This document shows, in pieces, positions 17,201-26,970 of a DNA stretch of 64,000 bases. This DNA is from Rhodocytophaga rosea (GTDB lineage Bacteria; Bacteroidota; Bacteroidia; Cytophagales; 172606-1). The stretch's first letter is position 1. Each line of letters begins with the position of its first letter. The position numbers were made by a program, and so were the translations under genes. Below the pieces are notes generated by a model that saw only the letters and a list, made by a program, of their open reading frames with translations, was not told where the DNA came from and ran no database searches. The stretch lies in the NCBI RefSeq assembly GCF_010119975.1, contig NZ_CP048222.1:7974501-8038500 (forward strand), given 5' to 3'.

Positions 17201-17991
17201 TGAAAGAACTACTATACCAGGAAGTGCGTATTTTCTTTACCGCACTCATGTTTTATACCCGGATTCCCTGCCCTAGTTTTGCCGACCACAAAGAAGAATA
17301 CCTTAATAAAGCTACCAGGTATTTCCCTTTTATCGGTTTTATTGTAGCTTCTTTATCATTTGCCGCATTTGCCGGAGCGCAGTATTTATTCTCATCAGAA
17401 CTCAGTGTACTTATCTCTATAATTGTTTCTGTTTTCACAACCGGCGCTTTTCACGAAGATGGTTTTGCCGATACCTGCGATGGGTTTGGTGGGGGATGGA
17501 CGAAAGAGAAAATCCTCAACATTATGAAAGACAGCCGGATTGGAACTTATGGGGTGGTAGGGTTAGTACTCATACTTGGGGTAAAGTTTTTTGCCTTACT
17601 TGATATAAGTAACAAGGTGGGTTTACCTACATTCGGTCTTTATTTGGTTTGTGGACATGTATTGAGCCGGTTTTTCTCCATCCTGATTATCCGCTTACTG
17701 CCTTATTCCAGGGAAGATGCCAGCAGTAAAGTGAAGCCAATAGCCAAAGGCATTTCTGCTACCGACTTAATGGTTGCCAGTTTGTTCACAGCAGTTCCAC
17801 TTGTGATTTTAGTTTTTCTGCATCCATTATTTCTACTGGTAATATTGCCTTTGCTGTTAACTACCCTCTACCTCAAGTGGTATTTTAATAAATGGATTGG
17901 TGGCTACACCGGTGACTGTCTGGGTGCCACACAGCAGGTAAATGAAGTTATCTTTTATCTGTCAATACTTTCCATATGGAAATTTATCTGA
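17200..17991 (+). CDS. cobS: Adenosylcobinamide-GDP ribazoletransferase (cobalamin synthase)
   Basis: CobS joins AdoCbi-GDP and alpha-ribazole (phosphate) in the inner membrane, the last step of nucleotide-loop assembly. The 263-residue protein has six or so membrane helices, the N-terminal FFTALMFYTRIPCP, and the Asp-rich block GAFHEDGFADTCDGFGGGW followed by KDSRIGTYG, diagnostic of the family. GTG 17197 is an alternative start; the ATG at 17200 overlaps the cobT stop. Its 3' end overlaps cobC by 16 bp. Confidence 0.95.
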   Translation: MKELLYQEVRIFFTALMFYTRIPCPSFADHKEEYLNKATRYFPFIGFIVASLSFAAFAGAQYLFSSELSVLISIIVSVFTTGAFHEDGFADTCDGFGGGWTKEKILNIMKDSRIGTYGVVGLVLILGVKFFALLDISNKVGLPTFGLYLVCGHVLSRFFSILIIRLLPYSREDASSKVKPIAKGISATDLMVASLFTAVPLVILVFLHPLFLLVILPLLLTTLYLKWYFNKWIGGYTGDCLGATQQVNEVIFYLSILSIWKFI

Positions 17992-18509
17992 TTCGGCATA
18001 CAACTCCGCTGATAGAAAAAGGAATTTGTTACGGCAAGTCGGATATTCCCTTAGCCGAAAGCTTTGAGGAGGAATGGAAAAGGATACAGGAAAAATTACC
18101 GGAAAGTATAGATTGTATTTTCAGCAGTCCGCTTAGCAGATGTTTACTGTTAGCTGAAAAACTTCAGCAATCCTACCATGTTCCACTCTTGCAGGATATT
18201 CGGCTGATGGAAATGAACTTTGGGGAGTGGGAACTGAAAGCATGGAATGATATGGATCAGACTTCGTTGAACAAATGGATGAATAACTATGTATCTGAAA
18301 TTTGCCCGGGCGGCGAGTCCTATTCAGATTTAATTTACCGGGTAAAAGAGTTTATCCAGGAATTGAGAAAACTATCCGATAAGAAAATTCTTATTATCAC
18401 GCATGGAGGTGTTATTAAATCATTCTATACCTTACTGGATATTTACACTCCCGAAGAAGCGATGAAACAGCCGGTTGTGTATGGAGGAATTTATCAGTTT
18501 ATGCTATAA
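17976..18509 (+). CDS. cobC: Alpha-ribazole phosphatase, histidine phosphatase family
   Basis: This phosphatase removes the 5'-phosphate from alpha-ribazole phosphate or from the cobalamin phosphate. It has the family's phosphohistidine motif LIRHTTP near the N-terminus, FSSPLSRC, MEMNFGEWE and the second catalytic His in ITHGGVIK. Its 177 residues and the 16-bp overlap with cobS support the specific role over a generic phosphoglycerate-mutase-like phosphatase. It is the last gene of the B12 operon. Confidence 0.9.
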   Translation: MEIYLIRHTTPLIEKGICYGKSDIPLAESFEEEWKRIQEKLPESIDCIFSSPLSRCLLLAEKLQQSYHVPLLQDIRLMEMNFGEWELKAWNDMDQTSLNKWMNNYVSEICPGGESYSDLIYRVKEFIQELRKLSDKKILIITHGGVIKSFYTLLDIYTPEEAMKQPVVYGGIYQFML

Positions 18510-18561
18510 AAACGTATAATAACGAGTTGAAAACCACTCTCTCGTCAACCAGCATTTTTTA

Positions 18562-19584
18562 TCAATTCCTTGTTTTTAGGAATTTTCGTGGCGCTACGGC
18601 AAACAGGCTAAAACTAACCAGCATCGCATGATTGAGTTGATTACGGATCAATGCATTTCTGGCCGGGCCGGTTTTGTCGGAGAGGCTGAAATTAATATTG
18701 GAACGTAAGCCAGCTTCCAGTCCGAACCAGAGCCAGTCGTGTATTTCACGCTCAAAAGAAATTAAATACCGGATCTCTGCCTTTTGAAGGTAAAAATTCC
18801 CTCTCTTTGCCAGTACAGAATCTGCCAGCCGGATATTATACCGGGCTCCATTTAATTCGGTAGAGGCAAAAAATAAGGTTTTCTCATTGAGTGAATAGCG
18901 AACTTTTACTTTGGTTGGGAGCATGGTTTCCAGACCCCAGTGTTTATTAAATGTATGATTGTAGGAAATCAGGGGAGAAATCACCGGACGGCCAAAATTG
19001 TAGCCATAAGCGAATCCAAACGCATAAGAAGTATTATCATTCGCTTTCCAGCCGATCAAAGGAGCTATACTGAACTGAAGGAAATTTTTCTTGGAAATTC
19101 CATCTGCGCCATAATCTCCATTCAGGTCGCCGCTTGCCCGAAGTAAAAAGTACCTCTTGCCCCGCCAGGGTTTTACTACGTAAATAGAACCTCCAATGCT
19201 TTTAAGCGATTTATCCTCCAGGCTTTTATATAAGGGATATTCCTCATTCTGAGGCGGCTCAAATTTATATTCTTCCACATTATAATGAATACCGGCTGCG
19301 ATGGCAAAATTAGGTTTGGAAATGATGGGTAACCTGAGTTTGAATTCCCACCTGCGATTGCTGCTTACTTGTCCACTTCCGCTCCGGAGCATGTCGCTTT
19401 TGGAATTAGAGCGGATGCCATAATCCATAATACGTTCCTGACGGATGATAATTCCCTTGGTCCGGGGCATACCCGTTACGGCAGGTACACAATAACTCGA
19501 ATCAGTACAATTGAGAATAGACTCCTGCGCCAGCAGGGGGAATACCCATTGCAGGCAAAAAGCAATGGACAAGATATACTTCAT
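18562..19584 (-). CDS. Outer-membrane beta-barrel protein (DUF6268-like)
   Basis: The 340-residue protein has a Sec signal ending VFPLLAQ and a series of amphipathic strands with aromatic girdles (RWEFKLRLPII, SYAFGFAYGYNFGRPV, WFGLEAGLRSNINFSL). It resembles the DUF6268 barrel family of Bacteroidota. Function is unknown; a passive outer-membrane role is inferred from the fold. It converges with the B12 operon, 52 bp from cobC, and has its own promoter-like box upstream. Confidence 0.7.
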   Translation of the reverse strand: MKYILSIAFCLQWVFPLLAQESILNCTDSSYCVPAVTGMPRTKGIIIRQERIMDYGIRSNSKSDMLRSGSGQVSSNRRWEFKLRLPIISKPNFAIAAGIHYNVEEYKFEPPQNEEYPLYKSLEDKSLKSIGGSIYVVKPWRGKRYFLLRASGDLNGDYGADGISKKNFLQFSIAPLIGWKANDNTSYAFGFAYGYNFGRPVISPLISYNHTFNKHWGLETMLPTKVKVRYSLNEKTLFFASTELNGARYNIRLADSVLAKRGNFYLQKAEIRYLISFEREIHDWLWFGLEAGLRSNINFSLSDKTGPARNALIRNQLNHAMLVSFSLFAVAPRKFLKTRN

Positions 19585-19943
19585 ATATGAAAGAAAGATG
19601 CAATTTCAAATGTACGCAGTTTGACTCTACTTCACCTCACGAAATATCTATTGAATCAGAGATGTACTTTATTACTAAATTTTTTAAAAGTAAACTGATA
19701 TTTTAACGTATAATATCTAATATTTGGTATGACTATTTTTTGCCATAAATTGTTCCGTTTTCCAGTAACTGTGGCTACCTGCGTACATTCAATTTAGTTG
19801 AATATTTCCGGTATGTCAACGCCTAAGTCTGCCTGTCTGCATGAGTGCAAAATTGGGTTTAGGATGGGCAGAAATGGCCTACTGTTATATTATACCTATA
19901 GTAGTAGCAATATGCAATTGACTGCCCATTCTAAATAACCTTT
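19585..19943. other. Intergenic region upstream of the barrel gene
   Basis: This A+T-rich region lies between two minus-strand genes. Apart from the -7-like box at 19607-19614 for the gene ending at 18562, I see no ORF, stable hairpin or repeat here. Confidence 0.5.
19607..19614 (-). promoter_or_regulatory. -7 promoter box for the DUF6268-like barrel gene
   Basis: On the minus strand the sequence is TACATTTG, a perfect TAnnTTTG box, 23 bp before the ATG at 19584. A TTTC at a usable -33 distance is the only upstream match, so confidence is moderate. Confidence 0.4.
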
Positions 19944-22895
19944 TTATTGCTGAAAACGGGTATAATGTTTGTCGAACAAAGCCTGGTAATGAGGAGCTTC
20001 TGCCGGGATTTCCTCTTTCATCACGGTGGCCAGCTGGTTAAGGATGACCAGGTTTTCCTGCAAAGCAACTCTGTTTGTGATTTGATTATCCAGGTAATAA
20101 CTCAAATTTTCATCTGCCCGTCTTGCCATGGTGCTGGCTATTTGAAGCGCTTTTTTCTGTTCGCCTACAGCCATCAGCGGAGCTACATACAACGAGCAAA
20201 TCCTGTCATAGGGAATACTTTCATCTGGTATGGTTTTCAGCGAATGCAGCAGTACTTCTTTGGCTTTGGCCTGATTGTTTTCATTCAAAAACTGAGTAGC
20301 TAACTGTAAATAACTCAACCGTCCCCAGTTGCTGATATAGTTACGGTGCACTTCATCATGATACACCTTGGGATCATCCAGTCCCCGCCATTCGCATTTA
20401 TTCATGAGATTATCATAGGAAATATCAGCATTTACAAAACCTTGTTCTGCTCCTGGAACCTGTACAGGCAGTAAACGGCAAACCATTCCTTCAATTTGGG
20501 TATAAGAAGACAAGTTATATTTGGCAGCGGTAAATAAAGAAGAGAAATAAATTGGCCTTTCCCAATTGTTGTTAGCCAGAATGTCCAGAAAAACCAGATC
20601 GTCTTTAAACAGGTGATCTTTGTTAAGCTCAAATTCCATAGAATCTTTTAGCAATCCCTGTAATTCTTTGGGAATGAAATTTTTCTGTAAAACAGCTTGT
20701 CTGTTTACCGGTAGAACTAATTTATTGGAAGGCAAAATGTTTATGCTTTCTCCATTTTGTAGCGGAACTTTTAAGGCCGGGTGATCATCACGGATGAGTT
20801 TGAGGTATTCCTGCAAGTTGATCCCCTTTTTGATATTCGGATTTTCATAATAAAAGATCTGATTGTTAGCAGAAGCTACATAATTTTCTGGTTTCAGGGA
20901 GATAGGCAGCGGCTCAGAATCGTAGGTTTTGCGCTTAAGCTGGTCAATATACCAGTCGGTGCCCATAAACTGAGTAACACATACCCGTACATCCCTTCGT
21001 ACACCTTCCACTTCCTGCGCATACCAGAGCGGATAGGTATCATTGTCGCCATTGGTGAACAGAATGGCATTCGGTGCACAGGAGTTGAGCAGATTTTTAG
21101 CTGAGTCCACAGCAAAGTATCTTCCGGAACGATCGTGGTCATCCCAGTTCTGACTGGCTAAAATCACAGGGATTGTTGCACATAGTGCACCGGCAATAAC
21201 TGGCCGAAGCATCTCCTGTTTTACCAGTTTGCTGATATAATCGCAAATAGCCAGAACACCAAGTCCCATCCAGATGGCAAAGGCATAAAATGAGCCAACA
21301 TAAATATAATCGCGTTCTCTGGGTTCAGTAGGAGGGGAATTTAAATACAGTACAAGCGCAATTCCAGTGAGGAAAAATAGCAGGGTAACAAATAAAAAGC
21401 TTTGCTTATGTCTGGCAAACTGATAGATCAAACCCAGCACACCCAGAATAAGGGGCAGCATATAAAACTGATTATGCGCTTTATTATTAGAAATTTCAGA
21501 AGGAAGTTTACTATCTGAACTTAGTGATGCCATCCAGCCTGCGCCTTCCTGATCTGAGTCTTTTCCGGCAAAATTCCACATAAAATACCGGCCATACATA
21601 TGCCCTAGCTGATACGAAAACAGAAAGCGCAGATTATCGCCCATGGAAGGTTTTTCTCCTTCCCGTATTCCCAGCATCTGGCGGTATAGTTGGGCATGAT
21701 TTCTGTCACGGCTATACATTCTGGGGAAAATGGTGCTTTGTTTAGGATCATAGGTGTTTTTGAACTCATAATCGTACACTTCATATTTATCCTTACCCTT
21801 TTTGTATTTTACTGCTCCTTTCTGCTGATCAATAATATCTGCAGTGAAATATTGTCCATAAAACAGCGGCCGCCCACTGCCATATTGTTCCATGTTCAGA
21901 TACGACATAAAGCCGGTAATATCATTGGGGTTATTCAGGTTTACCGGCGGATTATACTGTACCCGGATCATAATGATCGAATAAGAAGAATACCCAATGA
22001 GTATAAAAGCAACACCCAGCAAAGCTGTATTCAGACTCACTTTATTTTTCCGGATGGAATAATAAATGCCATATACCAGCGCACCAATCAGTAATGAGGC
22101 GAATACAATTAAACCACTATTAAAGGGTAATCCCAGGGTGTTTACAAAAAATACATCAAACTTTCCGGCAACAGAAGGCAAACCTGTTCTCAAACCCACC
22201 ATCAGCACTCCAATGATACACAGGCCAACAAAAAGGGAAAGGAAACCACCTTTGAAAGTAGGTTTGTATTTTTTAAAATAATAGGCAAGGGCAAGTGCCG
22301 GAATGGTAACCAGGTTCAATAGGTGCGTTCCAATGGAAAGCCCTATAATATAGGCAATTAAGATCAGCCATCGATTAGCGGCACTTTCTTCTACTATATG
22401 TTCCCATTTGAGGATAGCCCATACGACAAATGCTGTAAATAAGGTTGACATGGCATATACCTCGCTTTCAACGGCAGAAAACCAGAATGTATCTGTAAAC
22501 GCATAAGCAAGGGCGCCAATCGCACCGGCAACCATTAAACCTACTGTTTGAGGCATAGCAGGTACATCAGAGGTTTTCATTACCTTCTGCCCCAGCAGCG
22601 TAATTGTCCAGAATAGGAACAGGATGGTGAAGGCACTGCACAAGGCAGATAAAATGTTAATCCAGAAAGCAACCTGTGCAGTATCTCCTACAGCTAAAAA
22701 CGAAAACATTCTTCCGACCAGCAAAAAGAATGGAGCGCCAGGAGGATGCTGAATCAGTAATTTGTAAGAGCTGGCAATAAACTCACCACAATCCCAGAGA
22801 CTTGCCGTGGGTTCTACCGTGTTGACATATACCGCTAAAGCGCTGGCAAATACGCTCCAGCCAGTCAGGTTGTTTATCTTCCTGTAATTGTTCAT
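19944..22895 (-). CDS. DUF2723 polytopic membrane protein, GT-C-like glycosyltransferase family
   Basis: The 983-residue protein has a membrane-embedded N-terminal half of about 12 helices and a C-terminal soluble part. The N-terminal DUF2723 domain (about residues 10-165) shows TVEPTASLWDCGEFIASSYK and HPPGAPFFLLVGR, where the acidic D/E pair in the first loop resembles GT-C mannosyltransferases. The region with LFTNGDNDTYPLWYAQEVEG (near residue 615) is also typical of the family. Helical C-terminal repeats of TPR type may follow. Such proteins are core genes in Bacteroidota and are thought to glycosylate exported proteins; the precise reaction is not known to me. Confidence 0.85.
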   Translation of the reverse strand: MNNYRKINNLTGWSVFASALAVYVNTVEPTASLWDCGEFIASSYKLLIQHPPGAPFFLLVGRMFSFLAVGDTAQVAFWINILSALCSAFTILFLFWTITLLGQKVMKTSDVPAMPQTVGLMVAGAIGALAYAFTDTFWFSAVESEVYAMSTLFTAFVVWAILKWEHIVEESAANRWLILIAYIIGLSIGTHLLNLVTIPALALAYYFKKYKPTFKGGFLSLFVGLCIIGVLMVGLRTGLPSVAGKFDVFFVNTLGLPFNSGLIVFASLLIGALVYGIYYSIRKNKVSLNTALLGVAFILIGYSSYSIIMIRVQYNPPVNLNNPNDITGFMSYLNMEQYGSGRPLFYGQYFTADIIDQQKGAVKYKKGKDKYEVYDYEFKNTYDPKQSTIFPRMYSRDRNHAQLYRQMLGIREGEKPSMGDNLRFLFSYQLGHMYGRYFMWNFAGKDSDQEGAGWMASLSSDSKLPSEISNNKAHNQFYMLPLILGVLGLIYQFARHKQSFLFVTLLFFLTGIALVLYLNSPPTEPRERDYIYVGSFYAFAIWMGLGVLAICDYISKLVKQEMLRPVIAGALCATIPVILASQNWDDHDRSGRYFAVDSAKNLLNSCAPNAILFTNGDNDTYPLWYAQEVEGVRRDVRVCVTQFMGTDWYIDQLKRKTYDSEPLPISLKPENYVASANNQIFYYENPNIKKGINLQEYLKLIRDDHPALKVPLQNGESINILPSNKLVLPVNRQAVLQKNFIPKELQGLLKDSMEFELNKDHLFKDDLVFLDILANNNWERPIYFSSLFTAAKYNLSSYTQIEGMVCRLLPVQVPGAEQGFVNADISYDNLMNKCEWRGLDDPKVYHDEVHRNYISNWGRLSYLQLATQFLNENNQAKAKEVLLHSLKTIPDESIPYDRICSLYVAPLMAVGEQKKALQIASTMARRADENLSYYLDNQITNRVALQENLVILNQLATVMKEEIPAEAPHYQALFDKHYTRFQQ

Positions 22896-23170
22896 ATGAA
22901 AAAGTGAGAAAGGAAATTTACTACGAATACTACTTAGAATTTATTACTTAAACAAGATGTTTGCGTCACCAGCTTTTGAAAAACAAAATGAGCTGATCAT
23001 CTATAATAATTTGCTTCATTATTACTTTATTCCGCTACAGTTTTATTTTTTGAATCACTGCTTGTTTTCATTGATAATCTGAAAAATACATCAAAGTGGC
23101 CCAGTTCTCCGTACATAAGCAAAACTGAAATAAGCATGTGCTTAGTATGTATAACCATTATGATTTTATT

Positions 23171-23866
23171 ATGAAAACTAATCTGAAAACCAAACACAAT
23201 AATTTATTTCTGACAAGTGTTGCCATGGCAGCATTGGCATATTATAAACAAACCATTCAGGCTAACCAGGGCGGACCAGGTAATACGAGTATGGATGGCA
23301 ACAGAGGTAGTGCAGGGCAGGGTGGAAACCAGACAGGAAATACTGGTGGTTCTGATGATTTTGATGACAGGAACGAACCTGTAAATGAATTTGCTTCTGA
23401 GGGAGAACAGGAAGAGAATGAAGACAATAAACGCATTACGGAGAACGACCCCGATGCTATCGGAAAAATGACCGGCCGGACGGTGGATGAATCGTCACTT
23501 GATCTGACAGATGGTGGCACTACTGGCAATATGTATTCATCTTCAGATGGCGCTACCACGGCTGGACAAGTGACTACACCGGCAGAAGCTATAGAATCAC
23601 CCCAGGAAAATTACGGGGCAGGTGCGGTGATTAAAAGTGGCGATATTGGTTCATCCAATGCAGGTAAAGATCCATCTTCTCCAGGTGGCAAATATGTGGA
23701 AGTCCACAGAAAGCCAGGCGAAAGAATTCCTGGTACTGGTAGTGGGGCAGCTTCCAACGATAGGGGAGAAAGAATTGAAGATATAGACAGTGGCACTGGT
23801 TCTGCCCAACGGGGAAATCAGGCTGGCGTAGATGATACGGATGAAGGAACCATTGTTGATCTTTAG
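23171..23866 (+). CDS. Acidic Gly/Ser/Asp-rich low-complexity protein
   Basis: I do not recognise this 231-residue protein. From ATG 23171 it starts with a basic stretch (MKTNLKTKHNNLFLTS) and a weak hydrophobic patch (VAMAALAYY). The rest is low complexity and strongly acidic, with Gly/Asn-rich runs (NQGGPGNTSMDGNRGSAG) and EGEQEENEDN, and ends DDTDEGTIVDL. It lacks predicted secondary structure and looks disordered. The upstream codons to 23138 are probably not used. A terminator at 23921 closes it. Similar proteins are sometimes linked to stress or desiccation; nothing here shows that. Confidence 0.6.
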   Translation: MKTNLKTKHNNLFLTSVAMAALAYYKQTIQANQGGPGNTSMDGNRGSAGQGGNQTGNTGGSDDFDDRNEPVNEFASEGEQEENEDNKRITENDPDAIGKMTGRTVDESSLDLTDGGTTGNMYSSSDGATTAGQVTTPAEAIESPQENYGAGAVIKSGDIGSSNAGKDPSSPGGKYVEVHRKPGERIPGTGSGAASNDRGERIEDIDSGTGSAQRGNQAGVDDTDEGTIVDL

Positions 23867-23920
23867 AAAGAAAAAAGAGTGACTTATATTATTGTAGAAC
23901 AAGTATGGATAAAACAAAAA

Positions 23921-23948
23921 CCCGGATACTTAAATATCCGGATTTTTT
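23921..23948 (+). terminator. Rho-independent terminator after the acidic protein gene
   Basis: The arms CCGGATA (23922-23928) and TATCCGG (23935-23941) have a 6-nt loop and are followed by ATTTTTTAT. It lies 55 bp after the stop at 23866 and also guards the 3' end of the convergent sigma factor gene. Confidence 0.8.
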
Positions 23949-23984
23949 ATATTTATACAGAATAGTCCTGTAAATTACAATATA

Positions 23985-24848
23985 CTATATGAAAGGCTGA
24001 AGCAGACGCACACCTGAATGACAACGCAGTTTTTTCAAGGCCTTTTCTTTAATCTGCCGTACTCTCTCCTGGGTTAATCCCATGCTTTCTGCAATGTCTT
24101 CCATGGTTTGGTTGTATTCAAAACCAATTCCGAACAAACGGCGGATAATTTCCTGTTCACGGTCGGCAAGCGTAGACAGCAAACGGGCTAATTCCACTTT
24201 CAGTGATTCTCTATCTGGAAGAATCGTATTAGCTGGGTCAGCATCAGGATTTTTGATAACGTCCAGTAATGAGTTTCCTTCATCCTCTTCGAATGGTGCA
24301 TCCAGCGAAGACTGACGAATAGAAGCTGTATTCGTGCTTTTAATATCATCTACATGGATACCGAGAAAGTCGGCCAGTTCCTCATTGGTAGGCTCACGCT
24401 CAAATCGCTGCTCCATAATGGAAGCAGCATTACTGATTTTAGACAATTCACCAATTTTATTGGCCGGAATACGCACTATCCGTGAATTATTTGCCAATGC
24501 TTCCATAATCGCCTGACGGATCCACCAAACGGCATACGAAATAAATTTGAAGCCTTTGGTTTCGTCGAACATTTTAGCAGCTTTGATCAGGCCTACATTT
24601 CCTTCGTTGATAAGGTCGTTGAGTGGGATTTTGCTGTGATGATACTGTTTTGCTACAGACACAACAAATCTCAAATTAGCTTTTACTAATTTCTCAAGAG
24701 CCACCTGATCGCCTAATTTAATTCTGCGGGCAAGTTCTACTTCTTCATCCGGCGTGATCAGTTCTACTTTAGAAATGTCGTTGAAGTACTTCTCTATAGT
24801 AGCACTATCGCGGTTTGTGATTAAATTGGTTATTTTTAACTGTCTCAT
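23985..24848 (-). CDS. rpoD: Primary RNA polymerase sigma factor (sigma-70, Bacteroidota type)
   Basis: This housekeeping sigma factor recruits RNA polymerase to TTG / TAnnTTTG promoters. At 287 residues it lacks the long N-terminal region 1.1 of proteobacterial RpoD, as usual in Bacteroidota. Regions are clear: 1.2 (KYFNDISKVELITPDEEVEL), 2.1-2.4 (ANLRFVVSVAKQY, LNDLINEGNVGLIKAAKMFD, KFISYAVWWIRQAIMEAL), 3 (RIPANKIGELSKI) and 4.2 (MEDIAESMGLTQERVRQIKE). A possible promoter lies about 400 bp upstream. Confidence 0.96.
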   Translation of the reverse strand: MRQLKITNLITNRDSATIEKYFNDISKVELITPDEEVELARRIKLGDQVALEKLVKANLRFVVSVAKQYHHSKIPLNDLINEGNVGLIKAAKMFDETKGFKFISYAVWWIRQAIMEALANNSRIVRIPANKIGELSKISNAASIMEQRFEREPTNEELADFLGIHVDDIKSTNTASIRQSSLDAPFEEDEGNSLLDVIKNPDADPANTILPDRESLKVELARLLSTLADREQEIIRRLFGIGFEYNQTMEDIAESMGLTQERVRQIKEKALKKLRCHSGVRLLQPFI

Positions 24849-25452
24849 TACTTTAGTTTACTCATTTATTTCATTATCAATAATTCTCAAACAATAGTAT
24901 GCAAGCCGAACATGTTTGGGCATGAACAGCCATTTTCTTTATAAATTTATTCTGCCAAAAAAATGTGAGGAAAACTCAAACTGAATCCCCATAAGATAAG
25001 GATAAGTAACCTTACTGTTTCAGGGTGTAGACGGGAAATATGGTTAGTTGTATTCAAAAAGTATAATCCGGCTAATTTATCCATCACTGCATTCCTGGTT
25101 ATTGCTTCTTTGCTTAATACAATTTGTGATTCAGAAAAGTTTTCATAATCCCAAATTTTTTTTCATATTTAAGTAATTGATTCATAACCTTGTAGTAATA
25201 TGGGAGTAAAAAATAGCAGATTTGTTACTGAATTTTGAGCTATTGGAATACAAAAGTAATAGATTATTGGAAATATCAATTAAAATTTTTTAGCTTGGAT
25301 AAATATTAAATTTTTGCAGAATTTGGCCAAAGAACTTAATCCTATTGAAATTTAACATGCAGGATGAGGTGAAGAGTTTGATTATATAAACGTTGTGAAG
25401 AATATAATATTGTATAGGGTGAATAATTATGAATTAATTTTTCAAAAAAAAC
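24849..25452. other. A+T-rich divergent intergenic region
   Basis: This 604-bp region lies between rpoD (minus) and a small plus-strand gene. It contains a candidate rpoD promoter (25251-25279). No ORF of convincing length, RNA structure or repeat was found; runs such as AAATTTTTTTTC simply reflect high A+T. Confidence 0.5.
25251..25279 (-). promoter_or_regulatory. Candidate promoter for rpoD
   Basis: On the minus strand TTG (25279-25277) is followed after 18 nt by TACTTTTG (25258-25251), fitting the phylum's -33/-7 pattern. It would give a leader of about 400 nt before the rpoD start, which is long, so another nearer promoter cannot be excluded. Confidence 0.4.
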
Positions 25453-25668
25453 ATGCCATCGAAGAATAGTAATAATGTATATAAAAATATAGGAAGTAAA
25501 ATAAAAGACTTTCACTGGATTTACGTCAATATTGGTCCTTCCGTAGCAAAGAGTGCCCTCGAGTCTTCCTATGGAAATGATGCTGACGAAATTTTCAAAG
25601 GATTAGAAGTATATCATCAATATGGCATGGATGTATACATGAATCCTAAGGATGAGCGTGAAGTTTGA
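25453..25668 (+). CDS. Small hypothetical protein (71 residues)
   Basis: This is a short soluble protein, MPSKNSNNVYKNIGSKIKDF at the start, then WIYVNIGPSVAKSALESSYG and EIFKGLEVYHQYGMDVYM. The regular alpha/beta character and the A-rich AAAAAAAACATG start region favour a real gene. I do not recognise the family. It ends 105 bp before anmK but a separate -7 box lies between them. Confidence 0.5.
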   Translation: MPSKNSNNVYKNIGSKIKDFHWIYVNIGPSVAKSALESSYGNDADEIFKGLEVYHQYGMDVYMNPKDEREV

Positions 25669-25696
25669 ATGCATGTGAGGGATAGGATGAATATGA

Positions 25697-25704
25697 TATA
25701 TTTG
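25697..25704 (+). promoter_or_regulatory. -7 promoter box upstream of anmK
   Basis: TATATTTG matches TAnnTTTG exactly, about 70 bp before the anmK start. No TTG stands at the right -33 distance, so this is a weak call. Confidence 0.35.
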
Positions 25705-25773
25705 TGAACAGCAAATAAATAAACGACACTTGTGTAATTGTTCACTGCCCAGATCATATAATCTTCTCACTTC

Positions 25774-26970
25774 ATGAATCCAAATATAGCCAGCCTCTAT
25801 ACTATTGCATCCAAATCTGAACGAACCATAATTGGATTAATGTCCGGTACCTCCCTTGATGGCCTGGATGTGGCTTTATGCCGGTTCAAAGGAAGTGGCC
25901 TCTCTACTGAAGTCGAATTGCTGCAATTTGAAACTGTACCTTATACAGAAGAGATAAAAAAAGAGATCAGGCCAGTATTTTCAAAGCGCGACACTGACCT
26001 CCAGCAGATTTGCCTCTTAAATGCCTGGATTGGTACCTTGCATGCATCTATGATTCTGGATTGCCTCCAAAAATGGAATATTCCTCCACAACAAGTTGAC
26101 CTGATCGCCAGTCACGGCCAAACCATTTATCATGCGCCTAAACATTTACATCAGATAGTTCAATTTCCGAATGCAACTCTTCAGATTGGGGATGGAGATC
26201 ATATTGCGGTAAAAACTGGTATTATTACCATGAGCGATTTCAGGCAGAAACATATTGCTGCCGGAGGGGAGGGCGCACCCCTTGCTGTTTACGGCGATTA
26301 TATACTGTTTTCAAAAAAAGGAGAAGACCGGATCATGTTGAATATGGGAGGTATTGCAAATTTTACGTATTTGCCCGGAAATTTAGATGCTTCCCAGATG
26401 TTTTCTACGGATGTAGGTACTGGCAATACGCTGATAGATGCATTTACAAGATTATATTTTAACAAACCTTTTGATGAAAATGGATCGATAGCCGATAGTG
26501 GGAAAGTAAACCAGGAATTATTGAGAAGTTTAAAAGGGCATCCTTTTTTTCAGGCAGGCTTTCCTAAAACGACCGGTCCGGAACTGTTTAATATTGCTTA
26601 CGTGCAACAGGCACAGCAACAGTCCCAAACGCAGGGTTTATCTGCGGAAGACATCATAGCAACACTCACCAGATTTACCGCAGAATCGATTGCAGATGCC
26701 ATTCTTCGTTGCTTTTCTATTATTACGCCTGTTATCTATGCCAGTGGAGGGGGCATGCACAATCCGGTTATCATGCGAATGCTACGGATTTTGCTGCCAG
26801 GATATATTTTTAAAGATACTTCTGCCCTGCAAATTGCTCCGGATGCCAAAGAAGCAGTGCTATTTGCTATTCTCGCCAACGAAAGTATTGCTGGCGAAAG
26901 CCTTCAAAATCAGTCAAAAAGTCCTGGTATTCCTGGAGTTTATATGGGAAAAGTCTCATTTGCTCTATAG
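25774..26970 (+). CDS. anmK: Anhydro-N-acetylmuramic acid kinase
   Basis: AnmK phosphorylates 1,6-anhydro-MurNAc with ring opening to MurNAc-6-phosphate in peptidoglycan recycling. The 398-residue protein carries the family's N-terminal IIGLMSGTSLDGLDVALCRF phosphate loop, IASHGQTIYHAP, DFRQKHIAAGGEGAPL, NMGGIANFTYLP, STDVGTGNTLIDAF and YASGGGMHNPVIMRML. A short N-terminal extension precedes the usual start. The gene seems to be monocistronic. Confidence 0.95.
   Translation: MNPNIASLYTIASKSERTIIGLMSGTSLDGLDVALCRFKGSGLSTEVELLQFETVPYTEEIKKEIRPVFSKRDTDLQQICLLNAWIGTLHASMILDCLQKWNIPPQQVDLIASHGQTIYHAPKHLHQIVQFPNATLQIGDGDHIAVKTGIITMSDFRQKHIAAGGEGAPLAVYGDYILFSKKGEDRIMLNMGGIANFTYLPGNLDASQMFSTDVGTGNTLIDAFTRLYFNKPFDENGSIADSGKVNQELLRSLKGHPFFQAGFPKTTGPELFNIAYVQQAQQQSQTQGLSAEDIIATLTRFTAESIADAILRCFSIITPVIYASGGGMHNPVIMRMLRILLPGYIFKDTSALQIAPDAKEAVLFAILANESIAGESLQNQSKSPGIPGVYMGKVSFAL

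Noticed and set aside
24849-25452. Structured RNA gene upstream of rpoD
   Set aside because: The gap is long, but I found no stable GC-containing hairpins, no terminator and no known RNA motif; the A+T richness explains its look.
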